A stretch of 64,000 nt of DNA from Sphingobacterium corticibacter (GCF_003076635.1 NZ_QDKG01000006.1:1-64000); one strand, 5' to 3'; positions 26,151 through 35,710 are shown, counted from the first letter of the stretch. Numbers and translations are program-made. Notes: generated by a model not told the origin, from the sequence alone.

Positions 26151-28745
26151 ATGAAAAACTATTTATCACTCATCGTCCTTACATTTTTATTATGTACGGC
26201 ATACGCACAAAATCCTTTTGCCAATAAATCAGGCGCAAAACCAGAAGGTACATTGAATGGAAAAATACAAAATGATACCGACGAATCTTTAGCGCAAATC
26301 TCCGTTGTACTACTCAAAATCGTTGATGACAGCACAAGCGGAGTAAGCAAGGAGATTTTGGTACAATCCACCGTTTCCAATTCATCTGGTGTTTTCAAGT
26401 TTGAAAATGTTCCCTTGACGGAAAAGCTCAAGGTAAAAATCAGTGCGATCGGCTATTCTACTGTAGAAATGCCAGTACAATACGAAATGCCTAAGCGCGA
26501 CAGCCTTGCTGGCCCACCCACAGGCAAACCGGACGCTGCTACGATTGCCAAGATGATGGCAGCTTTCAATAAAGATCTTGGCACGATTACTTTACTAGGC
26601 GATGCAACTGATATTGCCGCTGTATCCGTGACCGGGCGCAAGAGATTGCTAGAAATCGATATGGAAAAGAAAGTCTTCAATGTCGAGAAAAACATCGTAT
26701 CTGCAGGCGGTACGGCCATTGATGTTTTAAGAAATATGCCTTCGGTTCAAGTCGATATTGATGGTAATGTAAAACTGAGAAATGCTTCGCCAACCTTATT
26801 TGTAGATGGTAGACCAACCACCTTAACGCTTGATCAGATTCCGGCGGATGTGATTGAAAAAGTGGAGATCATTACCAATCCTTCTGCCAAGTACGATGCC
26901 TCTGGTAGTATGGCTGGAATCCTAAATATTGTACTCAAGAAAAACAAGAAAACGGGATATAACGGTATGGTCAATGCTGGCGTTGATCGATTAGGCGGAT
27001 CTAATTTTATGGGTAGTTTCAATGCGAGACAAGGTAAATTCAACCTTTCCTTGACGGCCATGAATATGCGTATTCGTAATAATACGGAAGGTAATAGCGA
27101 CCGTTCGAGCGAACTAGATGGTGTTACGTCGCAGGTAATGCAAGACATCGATAGCAAAACTAAGGGCATGATCAGTTTCGGAAGATTAGGGGTAGATTAC
27201 GATCTGAGCGAGAAAACTACGATTTCAGTAGCTGGTATTATAGGTGGCGGAAGTTTCAAACCAGTAGAAAATACCCACATCACTAATTTATTGTCTGGGC
27301 AGTCATCTATCAGTGATCGTATTGCAGAATCGGAAAGAAGTTTCAAACCACGCGGATTTCAAGCGGGTTTGATCCAAAAATTCGCGAAAGAAGGCGAGGA
27401 GTTGACGGCCGACTTTAATTATTTTGGTGGTCGTAATGAGATGGATGGTTTGTACACCACCAACTACCTCAATGCCGCTGGACAAATCGGTGGCACGCAA
27501 ATCCAACGCAACTTTGGGAATGGTGATAATGAAAATATTACCTTTCAGATTGACTACGTCAAACCCTTTGCCAATGGTATGAAATTAGAAACAGGAGCTC
27601 GCGCTCAGATCAATAATGTAGCTAATAACAATCAAAACTTACTGAGACGCGTAGGCGAGACAGAGTTTGAGAACATCGAAGCCGCTTCGGCCAACTATGA
27701 TAGTAAGAACAGTGTCTATGCTGCGTACGCTTCATTGGGCGGAGAGGTAAAAGATTTGTTTTCGTACAAAGCAGGACTGAGAGTCGAAAGCTCTGCCTAC
27801 GACGGTCGCTTAATCAATACGGGAGAGACATTTAGCAACCGTTTTCCATTAAACCTTTTTCCGTCCTTATTTTTAAGCAAAAAGCTGTCGGACAAAGATC
27901 AGATTCAGATCAGCGGAACGCGCCGGGTCAATCGTCCGAACTTCTTTCAACTGATTCCATTTGTAGATTATACGGATAGTTTGAATATTACCCGTGGTAA
28001 TGCCGATCTAGTGCCCGAGTTTACGAATTCTGGAGAGTTGAGCTATAGCAGAAGCAGTAACAAAAGCACCTTTATTGCTACTGTTTATTACAAGCACACG
28101 AGTAACTTGATTACGCGCTTCTTAGCACAGGAAACGAATCCTATTACGGGCAATCTTGACTTTATCAATACTTATATCAATGCCAATTCTGGGCAGAATT
28201 ATGGGGCGGAGTTTACGTATACCAACAGCATAAAACCATGGTGGGATTTGACCGCTGATCTGAATTTTTACAACTCGAAGATCACCGTTAGCGAAGGTGT
28301 GAATGCACAAGATCCATTGTGGACGGTGTTTGGTAAATTGAACAATAACTTCAATTTGAAAAAGCATTGGACGGTGCAACTCGCCTTTGAATATCAAGGC
28401 AAGACCAATATGCCAGTTAGTCAAGGTCAAAGCTTTGGTCCTCCATCTCTAGCTCAGAGTTCATCTCAAGGTTATATTGAGCCTTATCACGGTGTAGATT
28501 TAGCGATTAAAAAGGATTTCTTGAAAAATCAGGTAGCGTCGGTTACACTATCGGCCAATGATATCTTTGCGACAAGAGGCAATACGATTATATCCTATGG
28601 AGATGGTTTCTCGCAAAGTTATTACCGCTTATCCAATCCGCGTATGATCAAGCTGAACTTCTCGTACAGATTCGGAAAAATGGACATGAATCTATTTAAG
28701 CGAAATAGAAACGCCAACCCAATGGGTGATATGCAAATGCAATAA
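26151..28745 (+). CDS. Outer-membrane beta-barrel receptor-like protein
   Basis: An 864-residue exported protein with a signal peptide (1-20, ending AYAQ). A carboxypeptidase regulatory-like domain (about 35-125) is followed by a plug-like domain (about 190-270; IDVLRNMPSVQVDIDGNVKL, VDGRPTTLTLDQIPADVIEK) and a barrel of the outer-membrane beta-barrel family 3 type to the C terminus. Such proteins resemble TonB receptors but often lack a clear substrate. The start at 26151 gives a clean signal peptide. Its place directly after the LytS/LytTR pair suggests that the pair controls it. Confidence 0.88.
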   Translation: MKNYLSLIVLTFLLCTAYAQNPFANKSGAKPEGTLNGKIQNDTDESLAQISVVLLKIVDDSTSGVSKEILVQSTVSNSSGVFKFENVPLTEKLKVKISAIGYSTVEMPVQYEMPKRDSLAGPPTGKPDAATIAKMMAAFNKDLGTITLLGDATDIAAVSVTGRKRLLEIDMEKKVFNVEKNIVSAGGTAIDVLRNMPSVQVDIDGNVKLRNASPTLFVDGRPTTLTLDQIPADVIEKVEIITNPSAKYDASGSMAGILNIVLKKNKKTGYNGMVNAGVDRLGGSNFMGSFNARQGKFNLSLTAMNMRIRNNTEGNSDRSSELDGVTSQVMQDIDSKTKGMISFGRLGVDYDLSEKTTISVAGIIGGGSFKPVENTHITNLLSGQSSISDRIAESERSFKPRGFQAGLIQKFAKEGEELTADFNYFGGRNEMDGLYTTNYLNAAGQIGGTQIQRNFGNGDNENITFQIDYVKPFANGMKLETGARAQINNVANNNQNLLRRVGETEFENIEAASANYDSKNSVYAAYASLGGEVKDLFSYKAGLRVESSAYDGRLINTGETFSNRFPLNLFPSLFLSKKLSDKDQIQISGTRRVNRPNFFQLIPFVDYTDSLNITRGNADLVPEFTNSGELSYSRSSNKSTFIATVYYKHTSNLITRFLAQETNPITGNLDFINTYINANSGQNYGAEFTYTNSIKPWWDLTADLNFYNSKITVSEGVNAQDPLWTVFGKLNNNFNLKKHWTVQLAFEYQGKTNMPVSQGQSFGPPSLAQSSSQGYIEPYHGVDLAIKKDFLKNQVASVTLSANDIFATRGNTIISYGDGFSQSYYRLSNPRMIKLNFSYRFGKMDMNLFKRNRNANPMGDMQMQ

Positions 28746-28800
28746 TACAACAATTAATATCCTGCTCGTCTAGCTGCTAATAAGTAGCGGATACGAGATC

Positions 28801-28838
28801 AACGCCCGAAGTCCTTTGCTTCGGGCGTTGTTTGTTTT
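28801..28838 (+). terminator. Terminator after the outer-membrane barrel gene
   Basis: A perfect 11-bp GC-rich stem (28801-28811 with 28819-28829) with a 7-base loop is followed by GTTTGTTTT. Confidence 0.85.
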
Positions 28839-28873
28839 AGGATTTCGAGTCATTAAATCTTACATTTAAAACC

Positions 28874-29464
28874 ATGAGATCAATACTTCTATTCTTGCTA
28901 ATCACCATAAATCTAAACCTATTCGGACAACGCATCACGGTGGATATTGCAGAAATAAATCTTTGTTTGAAAGAAGTTCCTTCTAGAACGGTAACAATTG
29001 GGAGTACTTTAGCTCGGGTTAAGTCTACGCTTGGTCAACCGCTAAAAGTGGACAAATATTTTTATGAAATGGATGATGTTTGGGGCGATTTAATCGAATA
29101 TCCGGGAGGTACGAAACTATATTTTCAGGAAGGTAAGTTGGCTAGTTTCGATATTGGGCGTTTTGAGGAGTCGCCTATTACGATCGGTAAATATGGTGAG
29201 TCGATCAAGAATCCAGCCGATCTAAATAGGCTTTATGTTACTATTCCGACTTTTCCGGCTAATGATGCCAAACTGCCCCAGCCTTATCTATATGGGAAGC
29301 TGAAATATGCAATTCTAAGAAATAGAAACATTATTTCAGATTCGTCCATCCACATTTTCTTCAATACATTTGATGATTATAATCTTGTCAAGAATGGCTT
29401 TTACGGAGGTATGCCTCCATTTGTCAACGAATCAATAAGGGGAATAGTTCTTATACGCTATTAA
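28874..29464 (+). CDS. Exported protein of unknown function
   Basis: A 196-residue protein with an N-terminal signal peptide (about 1-19, ending LFGQ) and no lipobox. No family is recognised. The body is a mixed alpha/beta sequence that includes LARVKSTLGQPLKVDKYF and GGTKLYFQEGKLASFDIG. A motif of this kind (a small domain predicting 'is the previous measure used as slope') cannot be named by eye. It lies after a terminator and 127 bases before another exported protein on the same strand; co-transcription is possible. Confidence 0.72.
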   Translation: MRSILLFLLITINLNLFGQRITVDIAEINLCLKEVPSRTVTIGSTLARVKSTLGQPLKVDKYFYEMDDVWGDLIEYPGGTKLYFQEGKLASFDIGRFEESPITIGKYGESIKNPADLNRLYVTIPTFPANDAKLPQPYLYGKLKYAILRNRNIISDSSIHIFFNTFDDYNLVKNGFYGGMPPFVNESIRGIVLIRY

Positions 29465-29591
29465 TTTGTAAAAAACTGCTTGACACGAAAAGATTTGCTT
29501 TAACCATTAAATAGTCTTGATTGAAAGAATATTTGTGGCTAACACCTTTTTCCACTTGGCAAATAATGCTATTTTAGATCAAAATAGCCTT

Positions 29592-30797
29592 ATGAAATCA
29601 CATTTGCCTCTCGCCATACTTTTTCTAATTGCCAATTTTGCCTCTGCCCAATCGGATTCAAGTTTAGATAGTATTGCTGCAGCACACAAAGAAACTTTTG
29701 TCTATGAAGCGGACAGTTTCAGCGGTAATAGCTTAGACTCTTTATTGGCTGAAATAAATAATCATCAATATATCCTGATCGGAGAACAACATCATACCAA
29801 TGAAGTGCCCTCCTTTATTCGCTATTTGCTTCAAAAAGTCAATTTTGATAATTACATCATGGAAGGTAACCAATCGGTCACCAACCTCTTAAGTGAAACG
29901 TTAAAAAAGTCGGAGCGGGATTATGATGATTTGCTAGAGCGATATACAGATCGCTTCGGGTTTTATACCTTCGAGAAGGACCGCGAATTATTAGAATACT
30001 TTGTCTTGGCAAACAAACCAGTGATTGAATTAGATCAAGTTTTTGCAAGCAGCGATGTTCCTTTATTAGACGAGTTGAGCAAGTCTACGATGAACGAAAA
30101 AGCAAAAGCCGTATACCAAGAATTGATGAATATAGCAGAAATCAGGTGGTCTGCGTATAAAAACAATCCCGATGTCCAACCTCCCTTCGATTTAAATGGC
30201 CTTCCGTTGCTATTTTCCGAAGAACTATCGACCAAGTTGCACCCCCTTTTGTCTCAAGAGATTTCAGCAAAAGAGCGACAAATTATACAAGATCTCCTGC
30301 AGAGCAACGCGATCTACACTATGGCCATCGCTGGAAGAGGTTTGCAATCTCATGAAATGCGGATTTCCTTGATGAAGAAAAACCTATTAGCCAACCAGCA
30401 TACATTAGCGGGCAAAAAGAATCTCTTTAAATTTGGTGCCAACCACGTTACCAAACACAAAAGTCTGGGGCAAGGTACGCCGGATATTGGCAATTTTGCG
30501 CTCAATTTGGCGGATGCCGAAGGTGAGCGATCTTTGCATATTGCTATCATGGAAAAGTCTGGCGAAGTAGGCGGTCTTTTCGGCGAAAATGTACCTACAG
30601 ATGGATTACCCTATCTAAAATCATTTACGGATTTGTGCCAAAGTCCAACGGAGTGGTTGCTATTTGATCTGAATAAAGTGAATAGCCAAATCAAGAAGAA
30701 ACACGTTAATCTAAAGTCGGCTGCTCTCATCAATTTTATTGACGGATTTGATTATTTGATCATTATCCCAGAGGTATCTCCTCAAAGTAAAATGTAA
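29592..30797 (+). CDS. Exported protein of the ChaN/EreA/TraB-like superfamily
   Basis: A 401-residue protein with a signal peptide (about 1-20, ending ASAQ). The motif ILIGEQHHTNEVPSFI near residue 60, later EGNQS and GANHVTKHKSLGQG, resembles the conserved Glu/His sites shared by haem-binding ChaN-like proteins, erythromycin-esterase-like proteins and TraB/Tiki-type proteases. Which branch it belongs to cannot be decided by eye, so no reaction is assigned. The ATG at 29592 is chosen because it gives a clean signal peptide; the frame stays open upstream only to a TTG at 29517. Confidence 0.7.
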   Translation: MKSHLPLAILFLIANFASAQSDSSLDSIAAAHKETFVYEADSFSGNSLDSLLAEINNHQYILIGEQHHTNEVPSFIRYLLQKVNFDNYIMEGNQSVTNLLSETLKKSERDYDDLLERYTDRFGFYTFEKDRELLEYFVLANKPVIELDQVFASSDVPLLDELSKSTMNEKAKAVYQELMNIAEIRWSAYKNNPDVQPPFDLNGLPLLFSEELSTKLHPLLSQEISAKERQIIQDLLQSNAIYTMAIAGRGLQSHEMRISLMKKNLLANQHTLAGKKNLFKFGANHVTKHKSLGQGTPDIGNFALNLADAEGERSLHIAIMEKSGEVGGLFGENVPTDGLPYLKSFTDLCQSPTEWLLFDLNKVNSQIKKKHVNLKSAALINFIDGFDYLIIIPEVSPQSKM

Positions 30798-30882
30798 ATT
30801 GAAACAATAGTTATTCTCTCTATGCTTCGAAGATCATTACCAATTTTTTGGTGGGTTTGAAAGCTGCGTAAAAAGAGATAAC

Positions 30883-30905
30883 GCATCCAGCTTGGCGCTG
30901 GATGC
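30883..30905. terminator. Hairpin at the end of the Crp-family remnant
   Basis: A 9-bp stem (30883-30891 with 30897-30905) with the same arm sequence as the hairpin after the intact Crp-family gene at 59605-59626. It may also end the upstream plus-strand gene. Confidence 0.6.
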
Positions 30906-30964
30906 TATTTTACTCTAATTCAGCTTAAGGTTACTTGAATCATGCCGAGGTAAGAAGCGATCTG
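30905..30964 (-). pseudogene. Remnant of a Crp/Fnr-family regulator gene, 3' end only
   Basis: Read on the minus strand, this stretch encodes IASYLGMIQVTLS, then a stop, then IRVK and a second stop. The intact Crp-family protein at 59626-60189 ends IASYLGMTQVTLSRIRAK, so the R codon CGA has become TGA here. The matching hairpin also follows both ends. Similarity stops near 30964, where an in-frame stop is met and nothing further of the gene is seen. It is the decayed tail of a paralogue, apparently left after a deletion. Confidence 0.8.
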
Positions 30965-31012
30965 TTAGAAGTATCTTGCCTTGTACGATAAATATAAAAA
31001 GCATCTCGCAAT

Positions 31013-31753
31013 CTATATTTTTTTCTCCTGCATTTTTAGCGGGATATGCCGAAATAATAACCACAATAACGCGAAATAGAGAAGATAGGAAATGTTAAAA
31101 CCGGCTGCTATCAGCCAGCCTCGAAGCTCTGACATCGGCAATACGAAGCGTAAAGGCATTTGATATAGTGTTAACCACACTGGTGTGATCAATCCTGCCC
31201 AGCGCGGCAAAGCAGTTTTGCCACGGAACACGGTGATAGAGTACCACAACCAACCTGCCATCAGTACAAAAATTGCAATGCCCCAAGCGATGTAAAGCAT
31301 CATGGTAAATGCGCGGGCGGTATTTAGTAAGTACGGATGTGCACTGACATCGGTGTTATAAATGGCTTTCGAAATTTCGCCTACGTAAAAGAATACACTG
31401 TGCCCTAAAGGCATCAATACAACGCTTAGGATAAGTAAATAATAATTGCCCCAAGCATTAAATGATTGCCGATTGCTGATGAATTGAAAAGATAACCATA
31501 CGGCGGGAAGGAACAATACTGCACTCATCGACGCGACCAAACCACCAAACATTAGACGGGCAGTCGAGCCTTCCAGCATCAAAACGGAAATACCGATATC
31601 GATCTGATCGGCGTAGGTTGTAGAAAATAGGGGGTAGCGGCTTGGATCCACATCAAAACCAGCGACGAAAACATCGCCGATAACCCATAAGATTGATCCG
31701 ATAAGGGCGGAGACGAATGCCCATTTAATTTTAGTTGAGTACGTCACATACAT
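31013..31753 (-). CDS. Seven-helix membrane protein of unknown function
   Basis: A 246-residue integral membrane protein with about seven hydrophobic segments (for example residues 11-30, 62-85, 100-125, 145-175, 190-205 and 215-240). No catalytic motif is seen, and the family is not recognised with confidence. It is divergent from the AraC-family regulator gene at 31904, with overlapping promoter boxes between them, so that regulator may control it. Confidence 0.75.
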   Translation of the reverse strand: MYVTYSTKIKWAFVSALIGSILWVIGDVFVAGFDVDPSRYPLFSTTYADQIDIGISVLMLEGSTARLMFGGLVASMSAVLFLPAVWLSFQFISNRQSFNAWGNYYLLILSVVLMPLGHSVFFYVGEISKAIYNTDVSAHPYLLNTARAFTMMLYIAWGIAIFVLMAGWLWYSITVFRGKTALPRWAGLITPVWLTLYQMPLRFVLPMSELRGWLIAAGFNISYLLYFALLWLLFRHIPLKMQEKKI

Positions 31754-31823
31754 GTTTTATTTTTTTGAAGAAGGAATTTTGTGTTTAAGTTATCTAGAAT
31801 CGTTCTGAATAGATACCTTTACA

Positions 31824-31837
31824 CAAAGGTAGATTTG
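31824..31837. promoter_or_regulatory. Overlapping divergent -7 boxes
   Basis: CAAAGGTAGATTTG contains a minus-strand -7 box (TACCTTTG, 31824-31831, for the membrane-protein gene) and a plus-strand -7 box (TAGATTTG, 31830-31837, for the AraC gene). Both match TAnnTTTG exactly and share two bases, so the two promoters cannot be occupied at once. Confidence 0.5.
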
Positions 31838-31903
31838 GCTGTTCAATCAGATGTACTTTGAAAGGAATAGATGATCCGCGAAAAGGAATAAAATTACCAG
31901 AAT

Positions 31904-32899
31904 ATGGAAGTCAAGATTTATGATCGCAACTCACAAGACTTGCTAGTGGAGAAAGCATATCCCAGTTGGCATGTGCCAACCCATCAGGGCGTCATCGACC
32001 AGACTACAAGTTGGCATCATTTGGGAGAAGATACTTCGTATCGTGAAATCTACTTTGATGGCATACACATCGGTTTTGGCCGTGCGCTTGTACCTCATAT
32101 CAAACGCTTCGATGTACATAGCGATGTCGAGACCGTGGAAATGCATTTTGCACTTCAAGGAATGAAGTCAGCCAAGGCAGATCAATTTCATAAACCGGTA
32201 GCTTTTGCGTCCAACCAACACAACATCCTTTTTGCAAAAGGCCTGCAAGCAGATATGCAATGGGAAGCCGACGAATTCCAATCCTGTGAGATCAATTTTT
32301 CGCCAGAACTTTTTAAAAAATATTTGCCAGAAGGCAATACATTATTCGATCGTTTTAGAAATAACATTGAAAAGGAATGTTCACAATTGCTAGCGCAAGA
32401 AAATAGACTGATCTCCCATCAGATGCATCAGCTACTACAAAATATATGGAATTGTGACGCTCAAGGTATTTTCAAGCGGTTGTATCTAGAACATAAGGTG
32501 ATTGAATTGCTGATGTTGCAGTTGGAACAATTCGTCAAGGGTACAAAACTAGCATTGTCTATCAAAAAATCCGATGCAGATAAGATGCATGCGGTACGTG
32601 ATTTTATTACTAGTCATCTGGATGCCGAAAGTTCGCTGACCGATCTGGCAAAAATGGTGGGCACGAATGAATATACATTGAAAAAGGGATTTAAGGAACT
32701 GTTTGGCACTAGCGTATTCGCATTTTGGAGCGACTTAAAGTTGCAGCGTGCAAAAGAATTACTGCTGGATCAAGATCGTACTGTATATGAGGTAGCTTTT
32801 CTTACCGGATATTCTAGCACTAGGCATTTTGGCACTGCATTCAAACGAAAGTTTGGTGTATCACCTGCCAAAATACGAAGACCGTTTCAAGACTATTAA
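31904..32899 (+). CDS. AraC-family transcriptional regulator
   Basis: A 331-residue regulator with an N-terminal sensing region of unrecognised type (about 1-225) and a C-terminal AraC double helix-turn-helix (about 230-331). The latter shows LTDLAKMVGTNEYTLKKGFKELFG and the second-helix block VAFLTGYSSTRHFGTAFKRKFGVSPAKIR. Proteins of this shape in Bacteroidota are often linked to siderophore uptake or efflux. It is transcribed away from the membrane-protein gene at 31753, which is its likeliest target. Confidence 0.9.
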   Translation: MEVKIYDRNSQDLLVEKAYPSWHVPTHQGVIDQTTSWHHLGEDTSYREIYFDGIHIGFGRALVPHIKRFDVHSDVETVEMHFALQGMKSAKADQFHKPVAFASNQHNILFAKGLQADMQWEADEFQSCEINFSPELFKKYLPEGNTLFDRFRNNIEKECSQLLAQENRLISHQMHQLLQNIWNCDAQGIFKRLYLEHKVIELLMLQLEQFVKGTKLALSIKKSDADKMHAVRDFITSHLDAESSLTDLAKMVGTNEYTLKKGFKELFGTSVFAFWSDLKLQRAKELLLDQDRTVYEVAFLTGYSSTRHFGTAFKRKFGVSPAKIRRPFQDY

Positions 32900-33021
32900 A
32901 TTAGTAGACCAGTTATCTCTCTTATTCGTTCGCCGCTTTCTCAGATAGGTGGTATGGGATTTCGAGATAACTGTCGCACTTCGGTATGACCGATCGCCGG
33001 TACTTCGAGCATGCTATCGGA

Positions 33022-34401
33022 TAGGCACCACGATACCGCTGCGTCATTTTCTAATCGTCAAGGGACTTTCCAATGGTAATAGTTTTGCTATCAAGTTTCT
33101 TATTCTCGGAGATAATTTTTTTTGGGCTGAGATGTAGTATTAAATAGCCCAGCAATCCAGCAAATAACGAAGTTAATAAAATGGACAGCTTCGCCTCCGA
33201 TACATGCAGTGGATTGGAAAAAGAAAGTAGCGCAATAAAGATAGACATCGTAAAACCAATTCCCGCTAATAATCCCACACCAAGAATGTGTATCCAAGTA
33301 CTTCCTTTTGGCAATACTCCAATTTTAGTTTTGACGCAAAGGAATGTGGTCAAAAATATCCCAATAGGTTTTCCCAGCAGCAGTCCTAAGGTAATTCCCA
33401 AGCCAAGAGGTGCAGCTAATCCATCGATCATTTCGCTTTGCAGGGTGATGTTTGTATTGGCGAAAGCAAAAAGCGGTATGATTAAAAAGTTAACAGGACG
33501 AACCAATGCATGCTCCAATCGTTCTAGCGGTGATTCAATCTCGGTATCGTTGGTCGGTATAGTCATCGCAACGAGTACACCAGCTATGGTAGCATGAATG
33601 CCGGAATGATGTACAAAATACCAAACAAATACACCAGGGATAAGATAAAGATACGGATTAAGCACATTCAGACGATTCATCACTACTAATACAACCAGAC
33701 CGATTCCTGCATACAAGAGATAGGTGAGCTCAATGCCTGAAGAGTAGAAGAATGCAATAACCAATATCGCAATTAGATCATCTACTATGGCCAAGGCAGC
33801 TAAGAATATTTTTAGACTTGCCGGAATACGCTTGCCCAAAATATTGATAACTGCTAGGGCAAATGCAATGTCAGTAGCCATCGGTATACCCCATCCACCT
33901 TCTGTGATAGTACCGCTATTTAGGCTGAGATAAATCAAAGCCGGCACAATCGCACCACCTATGGCACACAAAATAGGCAATGAGGCTTTTTTTGGAGATG
34001 AGAGTTCGCCTTCTACTACTTCGCGCTTTATTTCCAAACCAACTAAAAGGAAGAATATCGCCATTAATCCATCATTTATCCAAAGCAACAATGGATATCT
34101 AAGATGAATCGATCCGAAGTCTGTACCTAAAGGATAATCCAAAAAAGCCTGAAGATTATCTTTCCAAGGACTATTCGCTATAGCGAGTGAAAGCAGCACG
34201 CAAATGAGCAAAAGAATACCACCGGCGTTCGCGGATTTGAAAAAACTTTTAAAAACAGTAAGGTTTATGCGTTGCATTATATACGGAGTTCTTACCAGTA
34301 CAGATTCTCTGAAGGGCGTTTTGATTTAGCAACATAGACAGGATCCTCTCCAAGTTTCCGCTGCTGTTCGTAGTCTTGGAGCAGGAATACGGCTTTTTTA
34401 T
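33022..34401. repeat. Direct repeat copy 1 (nhaA with flanks)
   Basis: This segment matches 49872-51301 with the same orientation. It holds 21 bases identical to the 3' end of the TonB-domain gene beside copy 2, the whole nhaA gene, and the 3' end of the symporter gene. The offset is 16,900 bp over most of its length and 16,850 in the first 21 bases, because 50 bases are missing here. By eye, no difference is seen between the copies from about 33,540 to 34,220; differences gather at both ends. Confidence 0.93.
33051..34277 (-). CDS. nhaA: Na+/H+ antiporter NhaA, copy 1
   Basis: A 408-residue inner-membrane antiporter that exports Na+ in exchange for protons. It has about 12 helices, with the essential Asp pair D166-D167 in IVDDLIAILVIAFFY (D163/D164 in E. 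coli) and the MATDIAFAL segment. It starts 14 bases after the symporter gene's stop, so the two form an operon. A near-identical copy is at 49951-51177; the two proteins differ at five residues, all in the last quarter (F/L, N/D, H/Y, L/F and K/E). This copy is intact. Confidence 0.95.
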   Translation of the reverse strand: MQRINLTVFKSFFKSANAGGILLLICVLLSLAIANSPWKDNLQAFLDYPLGTDFGSIHLRYPLLLWINDGLMAIFFLLVGLEIKREVVEGELSSPKKASLPILCAIGGAIVPALIYLSLNSGTITEGGWGIPMATDIAFALAVINILGKRIPASLKIFLAALAIVDDLIAILVIAFFYSSGIELTYLLYAGIGLVVLVVMNRLNVLNPYLYLIPGVFVWYFVHHSGIHATIAGVLVAMTIPTNDTEIESPLERLEHALVRPVNFLIIPLFAFANTNITLQSEMIDGLAAPLGLGITLGLLLGKPIGIFLTTFLCVKTKIGVLPKGSTWIHILGVGLLAGIGFTMSIFIALLSFSNPLHVSEAKLSILLTSLFAGLLGYLILHLSPKKIISENKKLDSKTITIGKSLDD

Positions 34402-35710
34402 ACAACAGAAGAATAGCGATAAGATTAAGCCAAGCCATTAATCCCACTCCAATATCACCTAATTTCCACGCCATTTCGGCTGTGTTCACGCAGCCTATGT
34501 ATACTGATAGCAGTACCGCTAAACGCAAACCTTGGATCGCAAAACGCATCCGTTTTCCAGAAAACAGAAAGCTGATATTTGTCTCCGCAATATAATAGTA
34601 GGCCATGATGGTCGTAAATGCAAAGAAAAAGAGCGTTACGGCAATAAATCCGTGCCCAAAACTTGGAAAGTGATGCGCTACCGCTTCTTGGGTAAATTCG
34701 GGGCCACTTAGACTGGCATCAATGTGTTGTACAATAAAACCACCTACCGGATCAGACACATTGTATTGTCCGGTAAATAGAATCATGAGTGCGGTCGCGG
34801 TACACACGAAAAGCGTATCTACATATACCGAAAAACCCTGCACTAGCCCTTGCTTGATTGGGTGAGAAACCTCAGCGGCGGCAGCAGCGTGCGGCGCTGT
34901 ACCTTGTCCGGCCTCATTACTGTAAATCCCTCTTTTTACGCCCCAAGATAAAGCCATGCCGGCGATACCGCCAAACACAGGTTCCAGATTAAATGCGGAG
35001 CGGAAAATTAAACTAAAAACCTCTGGTATCCGATCGTAATTCAGGGTAATGATAATAACAGCCATTAGGATATAAGCGCCCGCCATGAAGGGTACGACAA
35101 ATTCGGCAACTCTTCCGATCCGTCTCACGCCACCAAAAACAATGATTCCTAATATAAGCATTGTAAATAGTGCAACCGCTATACCTGATACGCCAAATGC
35201 ACTGCTTGCTGACACGGCGATGCTATTGCTCTGCACGCTTGGCAATAAAAAACCACAACTAATCACCGTAATTCCGGCAAAAATCCAAGCGAATACCTTT
35301 GAGCCTAATCCATGAAGGATATAAAACGCTGGGCCACCACGAAACTGGCCATCCTTTATTTGTTTGTACAATTGTCCAAGTGTGGCCTCTACGATAGCCG
35401 ACGAACTGCCTAAAAATGCAATAACCCACATCCAAAATATAGCTCCTGGTCCGCCCATCGCAATGGCCGTGGCCACGCCTGCAATATTTCCAGTCCCAAC
35501 GCGGCCTGAAATAGCTATAGCGAAGGCTTGAGCGGATGATATTCCTTTGTCAGAACTTTTTCTGGCAAAAAGTAATTGAACAGAATGTTTTATATACCGT
35601 AATTGAGGTAGTCTTAGTTTAATGCTGAGAAATATTCCAGAAATTAGGCATAAATAGATGAGAGCGTCGCTCCAAACGACATTATAAACGGTATCAATAA
35701 TTTTTTCCAT
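34292..35710 (-). CDS. Sodium:alanine/glycine symporter, AGCS family
   Basis: A 472-residue inner-membrane transporter that takes up alanine or glycine with Na+. Family marks are SGRVGTGNIAGVATAIAMGGPGAIFWMW, GVKRGIYSNEAGQGTAPHAAAAA and about 10 hydrophobic segments. The length is usual. It heads a two-gene unit with nhaA: a Na+ importer with a Na+ exporter. A frameshifted fragment of its 3' end lies at 51192-51301 beside the second nhaA, showing that an agcS-nhaA pair once existed there or was copied. Confidence 0.94.
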   Translation of the reverse strand: MEKIIDTVYNVVWSDALIYLCLISGIFLSIKLRLPQLRYIKHSVQLLFARKSSDKGISSAQAFAIAISGRVGTGNIAGVATAIAMGGPGAIFWMWVIAFLGSSSAIVEATLGQLYKQIKDGQFRGGPAFYILHGLGSKVFAWIFAGITVISCGFLLPSVQSNSIAVSASSAFGVSGIAVALFTMLILGIIVFGGVRRIGRVAEFVVPFMAGAYILMAVIIITLNYDRIPEVFSLIFRSAFNLEPVFGGIAGMALSWGVKRGIYSNEAGQGTAPHAAAAAEVSHPIKQGLVQGFSVYVDTLFVCTATALMILFTGQYNVSDPVGGFIVQHIDASLSGPEFTQEAVAHHFPSFGHGFIAVTLFFFAFTTIMAYYYIAETNISFLFSGKRMRFAIQGLRLAVLLSVYIGCVNTAEMAWKLGDIGVGLMAWLNLIAILLLYKKAVFLLQDYEQQRKLGEDPVYVAKSKRPSENLYW

